Positions 7,450 to 15,140 of a stretch of 17,653 nucleotides of DNA are shown here, one piece after another. Both the position numbers and the translations under genes were made by a program. Position 1 is the stretch's first letter. Each line of letters begins with the position of its first letter. The DNA is from JBMNTU01 sp050945895 (GTDB lineage: Bacteria; Bacillota; Clostridia; Christensenellales; Christensenellaceae), in NCBI GenBank assembly GCA_050945895.1, contig JBMNTU010000045.1, forward strand, positions 1-17,653, given 5' to 3'. The notes beneath the pieces are model-generated. The model was not told the DNA's origin. It saw nothing but the letters and a program-made list of their open reading frames with translations, and made no database searches.

Positions 7450-7487
7450 GGAAAAATCGGGATGGCGGGGAATATTGAGTAAAATCA

Positions 7488-7521
7488 ATCTATTCGTAAA
7501 ACACAAGTTTTACGAATAGAT
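7488..7521. repeat. Perfect 15-bp inverted repeat upstream of the recombinase (candidate Xer/dif-like site or operator)
   Basis: Arms at 7488-7502 and 7507-7521 pair without mismatch (core TCTATTCGTAAAAC / GTTTTACGAATAGA) around the four bases ACAA. Viewed as a recombinase site, it reads as 13-base arms flanking a six-base centre CACAAG. No T-run follows, so it does not look like a terminator. It directly abuts the -35 of the downstream promoter, so an operator is also possible. The symmetry is read directly from the sequence; either role is inference. Confidence 0.75.
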
Positions 7522-7522
7522 A

Positions 7523-7552
7523 TTGCTATATTTATATTGTCTGTAGTATAAT
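7523..7552 (+). promoter_or_regulatory. Promoter of the tyrosine recombinase gene
   Basis: A perfect TATAAT at 7547-7552 lies 18 bases after TTGCTA at 7523-7528, which matches four of six -35 positions. The -35 begins one base after the end of the inverted repeat, so a protein bound there could block this promoter. Confidence 0.55.
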
Positions 7553-7571
7553 ATAAGCAAAAGCAGATTGA

Positions 7572-8672
7572 ATGAGGATTGTGCAATTTATGGCCGAACA
7601 AACACACCACGAAGAAGTAAACAAGAAAATGACTGTAAAGCTGCGGGAGGTTCGTAAAGAGCTGCCGCCGTTTACAAACAGTTTTTTTAGCGCGTTCGAA
7701 AATACTACGACCATTCTGACCCGTTTTAATTATGCGATCGACCTGCGAATTTTTTTCCAGTTTCTTACGTCAGAAACGCCTTATTTTTCAGGAAAAAAAA
7801 TTTTAGATATTTCCGCTGATGACCTGAAAGAAATTACAATAGACGATTTATACCTGTTTTTGGATTATTTAAGCTTGTATGCGCGCCCGTCGCATCAGGA
7901 CGATGATGCTTCCTCCGGCGGCGGGCAGGAGCAATTTTTGGAAAACCATGCCCACGGAAAAGCGCGCAAGGTCGCCTGCCTGCGTTCTTTTTTCAAACAT
8001 TATTATAAAAAAGGTATTTTGAAAGAAAATATTTGCCAGCTTTTGGATACGCCAAAAATCAACGAAAAGCCAATTGTACGCCTGGAACCGAATGAAGTGG
8101 CGGCTCTTTTGGATATTGTAGAAAATGGTGAAAACCTTACCAATCGTCAAAAGCAGTTCCATAAAAAAAATGTTTTGCGCGATATGGCGATTTTTATATT
8201 GTTTTTAACGACAGGTATCCGTGTCTCCGAGCTTGTGGCGATCAATATTTCCGATATCGATTTTAATGCAAATTCGTTCCGCATCACCCGCAAAGGCGGA
8301 AACCAGGTCTTGCTTTATTTTGATACCGAAACGGAAGCGGCGCTTCAAAACTATCTGGAGGAGCGGAAAACACAAGGGACTTATGCACTTGCCTCTCCCC
8401 TCTTTCTGTCTATGCAGGGCAAGCGGATTTCTGTGCGCGCGGTAGAAAACCTGGTAAAAAAATATACGCGGCTTGCCGCACCGCTTAAAAAAATTTCCCC
8501 GCATAAATTGCGCAGCACTTACGGAACAATGCTGTACCAGGAAACAGGCGATATCTATCTGGTGGCCGATGTACTTGGGCACAAAGACGTCAATACGACC
8601 AAAAAGCATTATGCTGCAATGTCTGAAGAAAACAGGAAGCGCGCCAGTAAAGCAGTAAAACTCAGGGAATAA
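7572..8672 (+). CDS. Tyrosine recombinase, XerS-like
   Basis: This 366-residue integrase-family protein has an N-terminal SAM-like core-binding domain (about 30-150) and a C-terminal catalytic domain (about 165-350). All catalytic residues are visible: Arg217 in TTGIRVSEL, Lys241 in RKGG, His311 and Arg314 in PHKLRSTYG, His337 in LGHKDV and nucleophile Tyr347 in HYAAM. XerC and XerD are usually about 300 residues. The greater length, the start PPFTNSFFSAFE, the long linker (VENGENLTNRQKQFHKKNVLRD) before the catalytic core, and the acidic/glycine insert at about 108-128 in the core-binding domain recall streptococcal XerS (356 residues). Starts at ATG 7572 or 7590 are both possible; GAGGA at 7574-7578 would serve 7590. 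The gene has its own promoter and no phage or transposon neighbours. A chromosome-dimer resolvase is one possibility and an unrelated integrase another. Confidence 0.85.
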   Translation: MRIVQFMAEQTHHEEVNKKMTVKLREVRKELPPFTNSFFSAFENTTTILTRFNYAIDLRIFFQFLTSETPYFSGKKILDISADDLKEITIDDLYLFLDYLSLYARPSHQDDDASSGGGQEQFLENHAHGKARKVACLRSFFKHYYKKGILKENICQLLDTPKINEKPIVRLEPNEVAALLDIVENGENLTNRQKQFHKKNVLRDMAIFILFLTTGIRVSELVAINISDIDFNANSFRITRKGGNQVLLYFDTETEAALQNYLEERKTQGTYALASPLFLSMQGKRISVRAVENLVKKYTRLAAPLKKISPHKLRSTYGTMLYQETGDIYLVADVLGHKDVNTTKKHYAAMSEENRKRASKAVKLRE

Positions 8673-8688
8673 ATAGCTTTATATTCCC
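8665..8688. other. Hairpin spanning the convergent gene ends
   Basis: GGGAATA at 8665-8671 pairs with TATTCCC at 8682-8688 and contains the recombinase stop codon. The convergent PLP-enzyme gene ends six bases away, so the two genes have almost no spacer. A symmetric hairpin could help end transcription from both sides, but there is no clear T-run, so I do not call it a terminator. Confidence 0.3.
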
Positions 8689-9947
8689 ATTTCATCCAAC
8701 GCATATAAAATGCCTGTTCTGGCATGTGCGTAGGTCAGCCCTCCCTGTAAATAGGCGGCATAAGGCTCGCGCATGGGTCCGTCGGCAGTAAGCTCTAACG
8801 ACGCCCCGTCAACAAAGGTTCCGGCCGCCATAATCACTTGGTTTTCATACCCCGGCATATCCCATGCATACGGTACGACATGGCCGTCGACAGCAGAAGC
8901 GCGCTGCACGCCGCGCACAAACGCCGTCAGCATGTCTTTGTCGTGGAATACGATCATTTGGGTAATGTCGCCCCTTGGCGCATCCGCCGCAGGAGTCGTT
9001 TGGTAGCCCAGCTTTTCAAATACCTTTGCGGCGAGGGTAACGCCCATGAGCGCCTGCGAAACGGTATGCGGCGCCATAAACACGCCCTGGAAAAATTCCC
9101 TGTAGCCATATGCGTACGACCCGATTTCCATGCCGATTCCCGGCGCTGTAAAACGATAAGAAATTTTTTCGATCAATTCCGTCGTACCGGCAATATACCC
9201 GCCTGTTGGCGCAATCCCGCCTCCGGCGTTCTTGATCAGCGAGCCGACAACAATATCTGCCCCTATTTCGGAGGGTTCCAAAGCCTCTACAAATTCCCCA
9301 TAGCAGTTATCTACAAAAACCAGAACATCCTTGCATTCATTTTTTATTGCACGGATGGCCTGTTCCATTTCCCCAACCGTCAGCGCCCGGCGAATGTCGT
9401 AGCCGGTAGAACGCTGTATATAGGCAAGCTTTATTCCGCTGTCTATTTTTAAAATGCGGATCGCGTTTTCCATATCGATTGTATTATCCCGCTTTAGCGG
9501 AAGGTTCAAATAGCCGATCTTATATTCGCCCAGCGAGCCCGTTCCGCCTGTAAGCGTATTTTGCAGCGTATCGTATGGTTTTCCTGTAACCGAAAGCATT
9601 TTTTCGCCGGGGCGAAGCAGCCCAAACAGCGCAGTGACGATGGCGTGCGTCCCGCTCATTAGCAGGGGCGATACAAGCGCGTCTTCCGTATGGAATATAT
9701 CTGCATACAGGCTGCAAAGCTTTTCTCTGCCGCTATCGCCATAGCCGTAGCCGGTGCTTGGGCTAAAATGCCGTGTGGAAATTTCATTTTTTTTGAAGGC
9801 GTTTAGCACCTTGATCTGATTGATAGCCGCTATCTCGGTGTAGCGCGCGAATTCTTCGGAAACTTCCTCTTCACACGCAAAAACAAGGTCGATATTCTTT
9901 TTAGATAGTTTTAACGAATTGTGCAGGTATTCTTTAAGTATTTCCAT
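8679..9947 (-). CDS. Methionine gamma-lyase family PLP enzyme (YnbB/aluminium-resistance family)
   Basis: This 422-residue fold-type I PLP enzyme belongs to the family once called aluminium resistance protein (Bacillus YnbB). The PLP lysine is Lys239 in VGSLIKNAGGG, and Asp213 in VFVDNCYGEF should bind the pyridine nitrogen. Other marks are STRHFSPSTGYGYGDSGREKL near 57-77, MSGTHAIVTALFG and TGKPYDTL. Relatives are annotated as C-S lyases, but the physiological substrate is not settled to my knowledge. The start ATG at 9947 has GGAGGG upstream (9959-9954 on the minus strand) and overlaps the 3' end of miaA by 14 bases. A longer reading to 10061 lies inside miaA and is not believable. In Bacillus the order is miaA-hfq-hflX-ynbB-glnR; here hfq and hflX are absent between miaA and this gene. 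It is the last gene of the minus-strand operon. Confidence 0.87.
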   Translation of the reverse strand: MEILKEYLHNSLKLSKKNIDLVFACEEEVSEEFARYTEIAAINQIKVLNAFKKNEISTRHFSPSTGYGYGDSGREKLCSLYADIFHTEDALVSPLLMSGTHAIVTALFGLLRPGEKMLSVTGKPYDTLQNTLTGGTGSLGEYKIGYLNLPLKRDNTIDMENAIRILKIDSGIKLAYIQRSTGYDIRRALTVGEMEQAIRAIKNECKDVLVFVDNCYGEFVEALEPSEIGADIVVGSLIKNAGGGIAPTGGYIAGTTELIEKISYRFTAPGIGMEIGSYAYGYREFFQGVFMAPHTVSQALMGVTLAAKVFEKLGYQTTPAADAPRGDITQMIVFHDKDMLTAFVRGVQRASAVDGHVVPYAWDMPGYENQVIMAAGTFVDGASLELTADGPMREPYAAYLQGGLTYAHARTGILYALDEMGI

Positions 9948-10863
9948 TGCTTGCCCTCCGCAGGATTTCGTCGGCCAGTTGTGCCGGTGTTTTGTACTGG
10001 GAAACATCGTACCATGTAATACGCGGGTCGCGCTTGAACCATGTAATCTGGCGCTTTGCAAAGCGCCGCGTATTGCGTTTTATGGTATCCCGCGCTTCCT
10101 CGTAAGTATCTTGGAGGAGTCCGCTTTCAAAAAACGGTACAAATTCCTTATAGCCAATTGCCTGCATAGCGGCAGGCTGGCTGCCATATTGGTCGAATAG
10201 GCTCTTTGCCTCTAAAGCGAGGCCTTTAGTAAACATTTCGTCGACACGTCGATTGATACGCTCGTACAGCAACGGCCGCTCGGCAGTAAGCCCGGAAATA
10301 ATAAAATCGAAATCGTCGTTCATTTGCAGGAAGTCATACTCTGGCTTTTCTTTAGCGGTTTTCAAAATTTCCAGCTGCCTTACAATACGTTTTCTGTCGT
10401 TGGGGTGTATGCGTTTTGCCGCTTCGGCGTCGGCGGCTTTCAGCATTTCGTAGAGCTCCGCATCGGTATATTCTTCAAATGTTTTCCTAAGGGCATCGTT
10501 GCTTTTTGCCTGGGAAAAATCCAGACGGTAGGTAATGGAATGAATATAAAGCCCTGTTCCCCCCGCAACAACCGGCACTTTCCCCTGCCCTGCTATCCTG
10601 CCGATCAATCGCAGGGCCTGCTTTTGAAACAATGCCGCAGAATATGGCTCGTCCGGCTTTACAACATCCAGCAGATGATGGGTGACGCCATCCCGCTCTT
10701 CCGGCGTCGGCTTTGCAGTGCCAATATCCATGCCGCAATAAATCTGCATGGAGTCTGCAGAAATAATTTCACCGTTTATCCGCTTCGCCAATTCTATTGC
10801 AACCGCCGTTTTTCCGCTTGCGGTGGGCCCCAGCACAATAAAAACACGCGTTTTTTTGTCCAT
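9934..10863 (-). CDS. miaA: tRNA dimethylallyltransferase
   Basis: MiaA transfers a dimethylallyl group to N6 of A37 in tRNAs reading UNN codons (i6A37). The 309-residue protein has the P-loop GPTASGKT at 12-19, the catalytic-region aspartate Asp37 in ISADSMQIY, GMDIGTAKP just after, GGTGLYIHSI at about 106-115 and the C-terminal QITWFKRDPRITWYD block. Length is typical. The ATG directly abuts the mutL stop codon (TAAATG). Its 3' end overlaps the PLP-enzyme gene. It shares the operon with miaB, whose product methylthiolates the i6A that MiaA makes. Confidence 0.97.
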   Translation of the reverse strand: MDKKTRVFIVLGPTASGKTAVAIELAKRINGEIISADSMQIYCGMDIGTAKPTPEERDGVTHHLLDVVKPDEPYSAALFQKQALRLIGRIAGQGKVPVVAGGTGLYIHSITYRLDFSQAKSNDALRKTFEEYTDAELYEMLKAADAEAAKRIHPNDRKRIVRQLEILKTAKEKPEYDFLQMNDDFDFIISGLTAERPLLYERINRRVDEMFTKGLALEAKSLFDQYGSQPAAMQAIGYKEFVPFFESGLLQDTYEEARDTIKRNTRRFAKRQITWFKRDPRITWYDVSQYKTPAQLADEILRRASNGNT

Positions 10864-12681
10864 TTAAATTCTTCTCTTAAATCCTTTTTCCAGTTCTTTT
10901 TTACCCAACGCAACCGCAATGGGGCGGCCGTGGGGGCAATGCGGAATTGCATCCAACTCAGAAATCTCCGTCATCAACGCTGCAATATGCCGCTCGGACA
11001 GTTCGTACCCCGCCCGAACGCTATGCTTGCATGCGCTTTTAATAATCGTATCCTGCAAAAGCACAATATCGTCCGAGCGCTTTTCCACAGTTGCCAAAAT
11101 TTCCTCAATCAATTTCATAGCGCCGCTCTTTTCGACTGCTACAGGGAGGGCACCATACCGAAGCGTACACGCGCCAAACTCTTCGTACTCAAACCCCAGC
11201 GAAAACAACAGGTCTTTATGCTTTTGAAGCGATTCAAAATCCTCCGGGGTATGCTTCATCACAAATGGCGAAAGCAACGTCTGCGAAGCAACCTGGCCGC
11301 TTTTCGCCTGCGCTTTCAGTCTTTCGTAGGTAATACGCTCGTGCGCGGCATGCTGGTCTATGATATAAAGCGTTTCGTCGTATTCAACCAGTATATACGT
11401 TTTGAATACCTGTCCCACGATTCTATAGTCCACAAGACGGCGGACATCCTCTAACTGAAGCTGCTCCCCCGCTTCGGGGACGGGCTCGCCCACATGGGTG
11501 TCGATCGTTTCCTGAAAGCCTTTGTTAATGTCTGTTTCAACATGCAAAGCATTCCGATATGGCAGTGTTTTATATTGCTCGCCCATCAACCGTTCTGGCG
11601 TCTGCGAAACATTCCGCTGCCTGGCATCCTCTTTCCAAATATTACTAGCATGCGGACGGCCAAAACCCTCGTCTATATGGACGGCGGGCGGAATATCTGG
11701 TTCCAGCGCCTTTTTTGTTGCATGCTGCACAGCCTCCAGTACGCGCTGTTCGTCAAACATATTCACCTGCAGCTTGCTTGGGTGCACATTGACGTCTGTT
11801 TGCTTTACCGGAAGGTAGATATACAGCACCGCAAACGGAAAAAAGCCTTTAAGCAGACGTTCTCCATAGCCGGAAATAACAGCCTGCCGGATGGTTTTCG
11901 ATTCTACATAACGACCGTTCAATATAACCGTTATGTTTCGTCCGGAGCGAAACGTAAGCGAACTGTCCGAAATATAGCCGCTGATAGACACCTGCCCCAC
12001 CGCTGCTTTTATTTCCCTAAGTCTGTCCGCCGTATCGTTTCCATAAAGCACGCGGATTACGTCGACTGTATTGCCGTTTCCGGAGGTATGGTAAATTACT
12101 TTATCATGGTTGACCAGCTTAAACGAAATATCCGGCCGTGCCAGCATTGTATGGAGAACAACATTTGTTAGGGCTGTTGTCTCTGCTGCAGCGCTCTTCA
12201 AAAACTTTTTCCGCGCAGGTATGTTGAAAAAAAGGTTTTCCACCTTTACTGTCGTACCCTCCGGCAATCCTGCCGGAGAGATATTTACATCTTTTCCGCC
12301 GCGCGTTTCCAATATATATCCTTCTGTGCTCTCTTTTACCCGAGATGCAATGTTGAGCATGGATACTGCCGCAATGCTGGATAGCGCCTCTCCACGAAAA
12401 CCGAGCGTAGCTATTTTTTCCAGGTCGTCTAAAGAGCGGATTTTGCTGGTTGCATGTTTTTCTATTGCAAACGGCATGTCTGCTTTTTCAATACCGCTGC
12501 CGTTGTCTGTTACGCGTATATATTTTACACCGCCGCCGCTTATTTCGACCGTAACCGCGGTAGCACCAGCATCGATCGAGTTCTCAAGCAACTCCTTAAC
12601 GACCGCCGCGGGGTTGACAACGACCTCCCCTGCCGCTATTCGAGTATATATTTCTTCATCCAAAATACGAATTTTAGCCAT
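10864..12681 (-). CDS. mutL: DNA mismatch repair protein MutL (endonuclease type)
   Basis: MutL couples MutS mismatch recognition to strand incision. The 605-residue protein has an N-terminal GHKL ATPase domain with IAAGEVVVNPAAVVKELLENS, DNGSGI, ATSKI and TLGFRGEALSSI. A variable linker (about 335-420) leads to a C-terminal dimerisation/nuclease domain. The endonuclease motif DQHAX2EX4E is present as DQHAAHERITYE (442-453), with the partner metal-site motifs ACKH (550-553) and CPHGRP (582-587). It should therefore nick DNA itself, as in bacteria without MutH. The ATG overlaps the mutS stop by eight bases (ATGGCTAA), and the stop abuts miaA. I see no defect in this gene, unlike its partner mutS. 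Confidence 0.97.
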   Translation of the reverse strand: MAKIRILDEEIYTRIAAGEVVVNPAAVVKELLENSIDAGATAVTVEISGGGVKYIRVTDNGSGIEKADMPFAIEKHATSKIRSLDDLEKIATLGFRGEALSSIAAVSMLNIASRVKESTEGYILETRGGKDVNISPAGLPEGTTVKVENLFFNIPARKKFLKSAAAETTALTNVVLHTMLARPDISFKLVNHDKVIYHTSGNGNTVDVIRVLYGNDTADRLREIKAAVGQVSISGYISDSSLTFRSGRNITVILNGRYVESKTIRQAVISGYGERLLKGFFPFAVLYIYLPVKQTDVNVHPSKLQVNMFDEQRVLEAVQHATKKALEPDIPPAVHIDEGFGRPHASNIWKEDARQRNVSQTPERLMGEQYKTLPYRNALHVETDINKGFQETIDTHVGEPVPEAGEQLQLEDVRRLVDYRIVGQVFKTYILVEYDETLYIIDQHAAHERITYERLKAQAKSGQVASQTLLSPFVMKHTPEDFESLQKHKDLLFSLGFEYEEFGACTLRYGALPVAVEKSGAMKLIEEILATVEKRSDDIVLLQDTIIKSACKHSVRAGYELSERHIAALMTEISELDAIPHCPHGRPIAVALGKKELEKGFKRRI

Positions 12682-14158
12682 CCGTCATCTCTTTCTGTAT
12701 ATTATACAGGTAGTTCAATGCTTCGATAGGCGTCAGCTTTTCCACATCCAGTTCTTCGAGTTGCTTTAAATAGAACAATTGTTTTGTATTGTGTTCCGCT
12801 CTTTGCGGCTGTTCTGCCGGCTCTGCATCAAACAACTCGGCTTCTCCGTTTTGCAGGCGGTCCAAAAAACGGCGCGATTTTGTAATTACTTCCTTTGGCA
12901 AACCCGCAAGGCGTGCAACCTCGATGCCAAAGCTTTTGTCTGTTCCCCCGTCAACGATTTTATGGAGAAAAACGATTTCGTGCCCAATCTCTGAAACGGC
13001 AACCGAACAATTCTTGATTTTGTCGTACAACTGTTCGAGCCCAATCAACTCGTGATAGTGCGTAGCAAACATTGTTTTTGCGCCGATATGTTCGATTATA
13101 TATTCTACGCTTGCCCACGCAATAGCCAGCCCGTCAACTGTGCTTGTTCCCCTGCCGATTTCGTCCAGAATAAGAAGGCTTTTTTCTGTTGCGTTGTTAA
13201 GTATATTGGCAAGCTCGTTCATCTCTACCATAAACGTACTCTGCCCGGAGGCTAGGTCGTCCGACGCGCCCACTCTCGTAAAAATCCTGTCTACCAAACA
13301 TATTTCTGCATACGACGCTGGAACAAAGCTTCCCATGTGCGCCATCAGCACAATTAAACCCGTCTGCCGCATATAAGTGCTTTTTCCCGCCATGTTTGGC
13401 CCTGTAATAAGCAATACATTGTTGTTGCCCCGGTCGATCGTAACGTCGTTTGGCACAAAACTGTTTTTCATGGTGCGTTCGACGACCGGATGCCGGCTGT
13501 CCTTTAGGTGTATCGTACCATTTTCCGTCAGTTTTGGGCGTACAAAGTTGTTTTCATATGCAACTTCGGCAAGCGATTGCAGTACATCCAGCGCGGCAAG
13601 CGCAGCCGCCGTCTTTTGCATCCGGGCAATGTTTTCTTTTAAAACATCCCGGATTGCTTCAAACAGCTCCTGTTCCATACGTTTCCTGTTTTCTTCCGCA
13701 TGCAGGATCGTATCTTCCATTTCTTTAAGCGCTTCGGTTATAAAACGCTCACAATTTGTCAGAGTCTGCTTGCGGACATACCTGTACGGTACCAGCTTCA
13801 AATAAGAGTTTGTCACTTCTATAAAGTAGCCGAAAACCTTGTTGTATTTGACGCGCAGGTTTTTTATGCCGGTCGCTTCCTGCTCTTTTTTTTCAAGTGT
13901 CAATATCCAGTTCTGGCCTTGCTCTGCCGCATCCAGTAGCTCGTCCAGCGCGGCATTATAGCCGCGGCGAATCATTTCTCCCTCAGTGATGCCCGCTTTG
14001 GCGTCTTCGCGGATGGCTTCCTCAAGCAATGTACACACTTCTGGAAGCATATCGATTTCTGTATATAGTTTTTGTAAAAGCTTGCTGGAGGTATGCCGCA
14101 ATACATCCTTTATATCCGGCAAGAAGGATGTGGTTTTCAAATACTTCCGAAACCGCAT
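12674..14158 (-). pseudogene. mutS: mutS, C-terminal fragment (frameshifted from the N-terminal part)
   Basis: The C-terminal 482 or so residues of MutS are intact here. They start at LPDIKDVLRHTSSKLL (from about 14122) and run through the clamp (GYFIEVTNSYLKLVPYRYVRKQTL) and the ATPase domain. The ATPase domain has Walker A TGPNMAGKSTYMRQ, the ASDDLASGQSTFMVEM segment, Walker B LLILDEIGRGTSTVDG and the FATHYHEL motif. It ends with the usual tail YLYNIQKEMTDG and overlaps mutL. The first 12 residues of the open frame (MRFRKYLKTTSF) are an out-of-frame reading of the N-terminal half, not MutS sequence. Alone this fragment lacks the mismatch-binding domain. It should not work as MutS unless the break is a sequencing or assembly error. 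Confidence 0.9.
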
Positions 14159-15140
14159 CCAGACGATTGTTGATCTGGCTTGGCTGTACCAGCGGTTTTG
14201 TAACGTATTGCTTTAGCTTTCTGGCGCCGGCGGCGGTTTTGGTTTTGTCCAGCAGCCACAAAAGAGACCCCTTTTTATGCCCCTGCATAATCGTTTGTGT
14301 CAGCTCCAAATTCCGGCGCGTGCTGTGGTCTAGCTGCATGTACTCCAAAGTATGGACCGGTTTTATTTTATTGATATGCTCGAGTGCGTTCAGTTGGGTA
14401 GCGTTCAAATATTCTATCAGTGCGCCTGCTGCGCCAATTCCGGCGGCGTTGCCTTCTACCCCATACCCTTTTAGGCTTTGTACGCGAAAATGCTTTTTAA
14501 GCGCGCGCTCGGCCTGCTTGGCATCAAAGTACGAATCATTCCAGGGGGTTACATGTATGTCTTGCCCTTTTATTTTTTCAAAGAGCTGTAATACCTGCTT
14601 GCATGAGGAATCTGCTGCAATCGCTTCCCGCGGTGCAAGGCCGGTAATCGTATTGAGCAGCTGTATTTCGCTTTGCGCATCGGCAATACAAAACTCGCCC
14701 GTCGACACGTCGCAATAGCAAAGGCCAAACTGGTTACCCAAAACACTGAGGGAAATAATATAATTATTTTCCTTCTCATTCAAAAGCGTATCTTCCGTAA
14801 CCGTGCCGGGGGTAATGATGCGTGTAATTCCCCGTTCTACAAGCCCTTTGGCTTTTGATGCATCTTCCAGTTGGTCGCAAATGGCAACTTTATGTCCGCT
14901 TTCTATTAATCTATTAATATAAGAATTTACCGAATGGTGGGGCACGCCGCACATGGGCGCACGCTCCTCCAAGCCGCAATCTCGCCCTGTAAGCGCAATT
15001 TCCAGTATTTTAGATGCGAGAATCGCATCCTCAAAAAACATTTCGTAAAAATCGCCCAACCGAAACATAAGGATACAATCTTTGTTTTGTTCCTTTAGTT
15101 GCAGGTATTGTTGCATCATTGGTGTCAGCGTTGCCATCAT
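14022..15140 (-). pseudogene. mutS: mutS, N-terminal fragment (mismatch-binding and connector domains)
   Basis: The first 341 or so residues are normal MutS. MATLTPMMQQYLQLKEQNKD leads into the mismatch-binding domain with the Phe-X-Glu reading motif (GDFYEMFFEDA). MCGVPHHSVNSYINRLI, the connector domain and the start of the core domain (NRLDAVSEVFENHILLA) follow. Then the frame is lost near 14120 and runs through 31 non-MutS residues (from GYKGCIAAY) to a TGA at 14022. Intact MutS continues here with the core-domain DLERL and ARDL region, which is absent from both frames. The ATG directly follows the miaB stop codon. The family is certain. Whether the gene is truly broken depends on the accuracy of this stretch. 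Confidence 0.9.

Noticed and set aside
7488..7521. Inverted repeat as the terminator of proC-rnhA
   Set aside because: The stem is AT-rich and the following bases (TATTGCTATATTT) contain no T-run.
8679..10061. Longer 460-residue form of the methionine-gamma-lyase-family protein
   Set aside because: The extra 38 residues lie inside miaA in another frame. The ATG at 9947 has a good ribosome site and gives the normal family start.
10324..11454. 376-codon plus-strand open frame
   Set aside because: It lies opposite the secure miaA and mutL genes and shows no protein family features.
13377..13805. 142-codon plus-strand open frame across the mutS ATPase region
   Set aside because: It is antisense to clearly conserved MutS Walker motifs and has no independent support.
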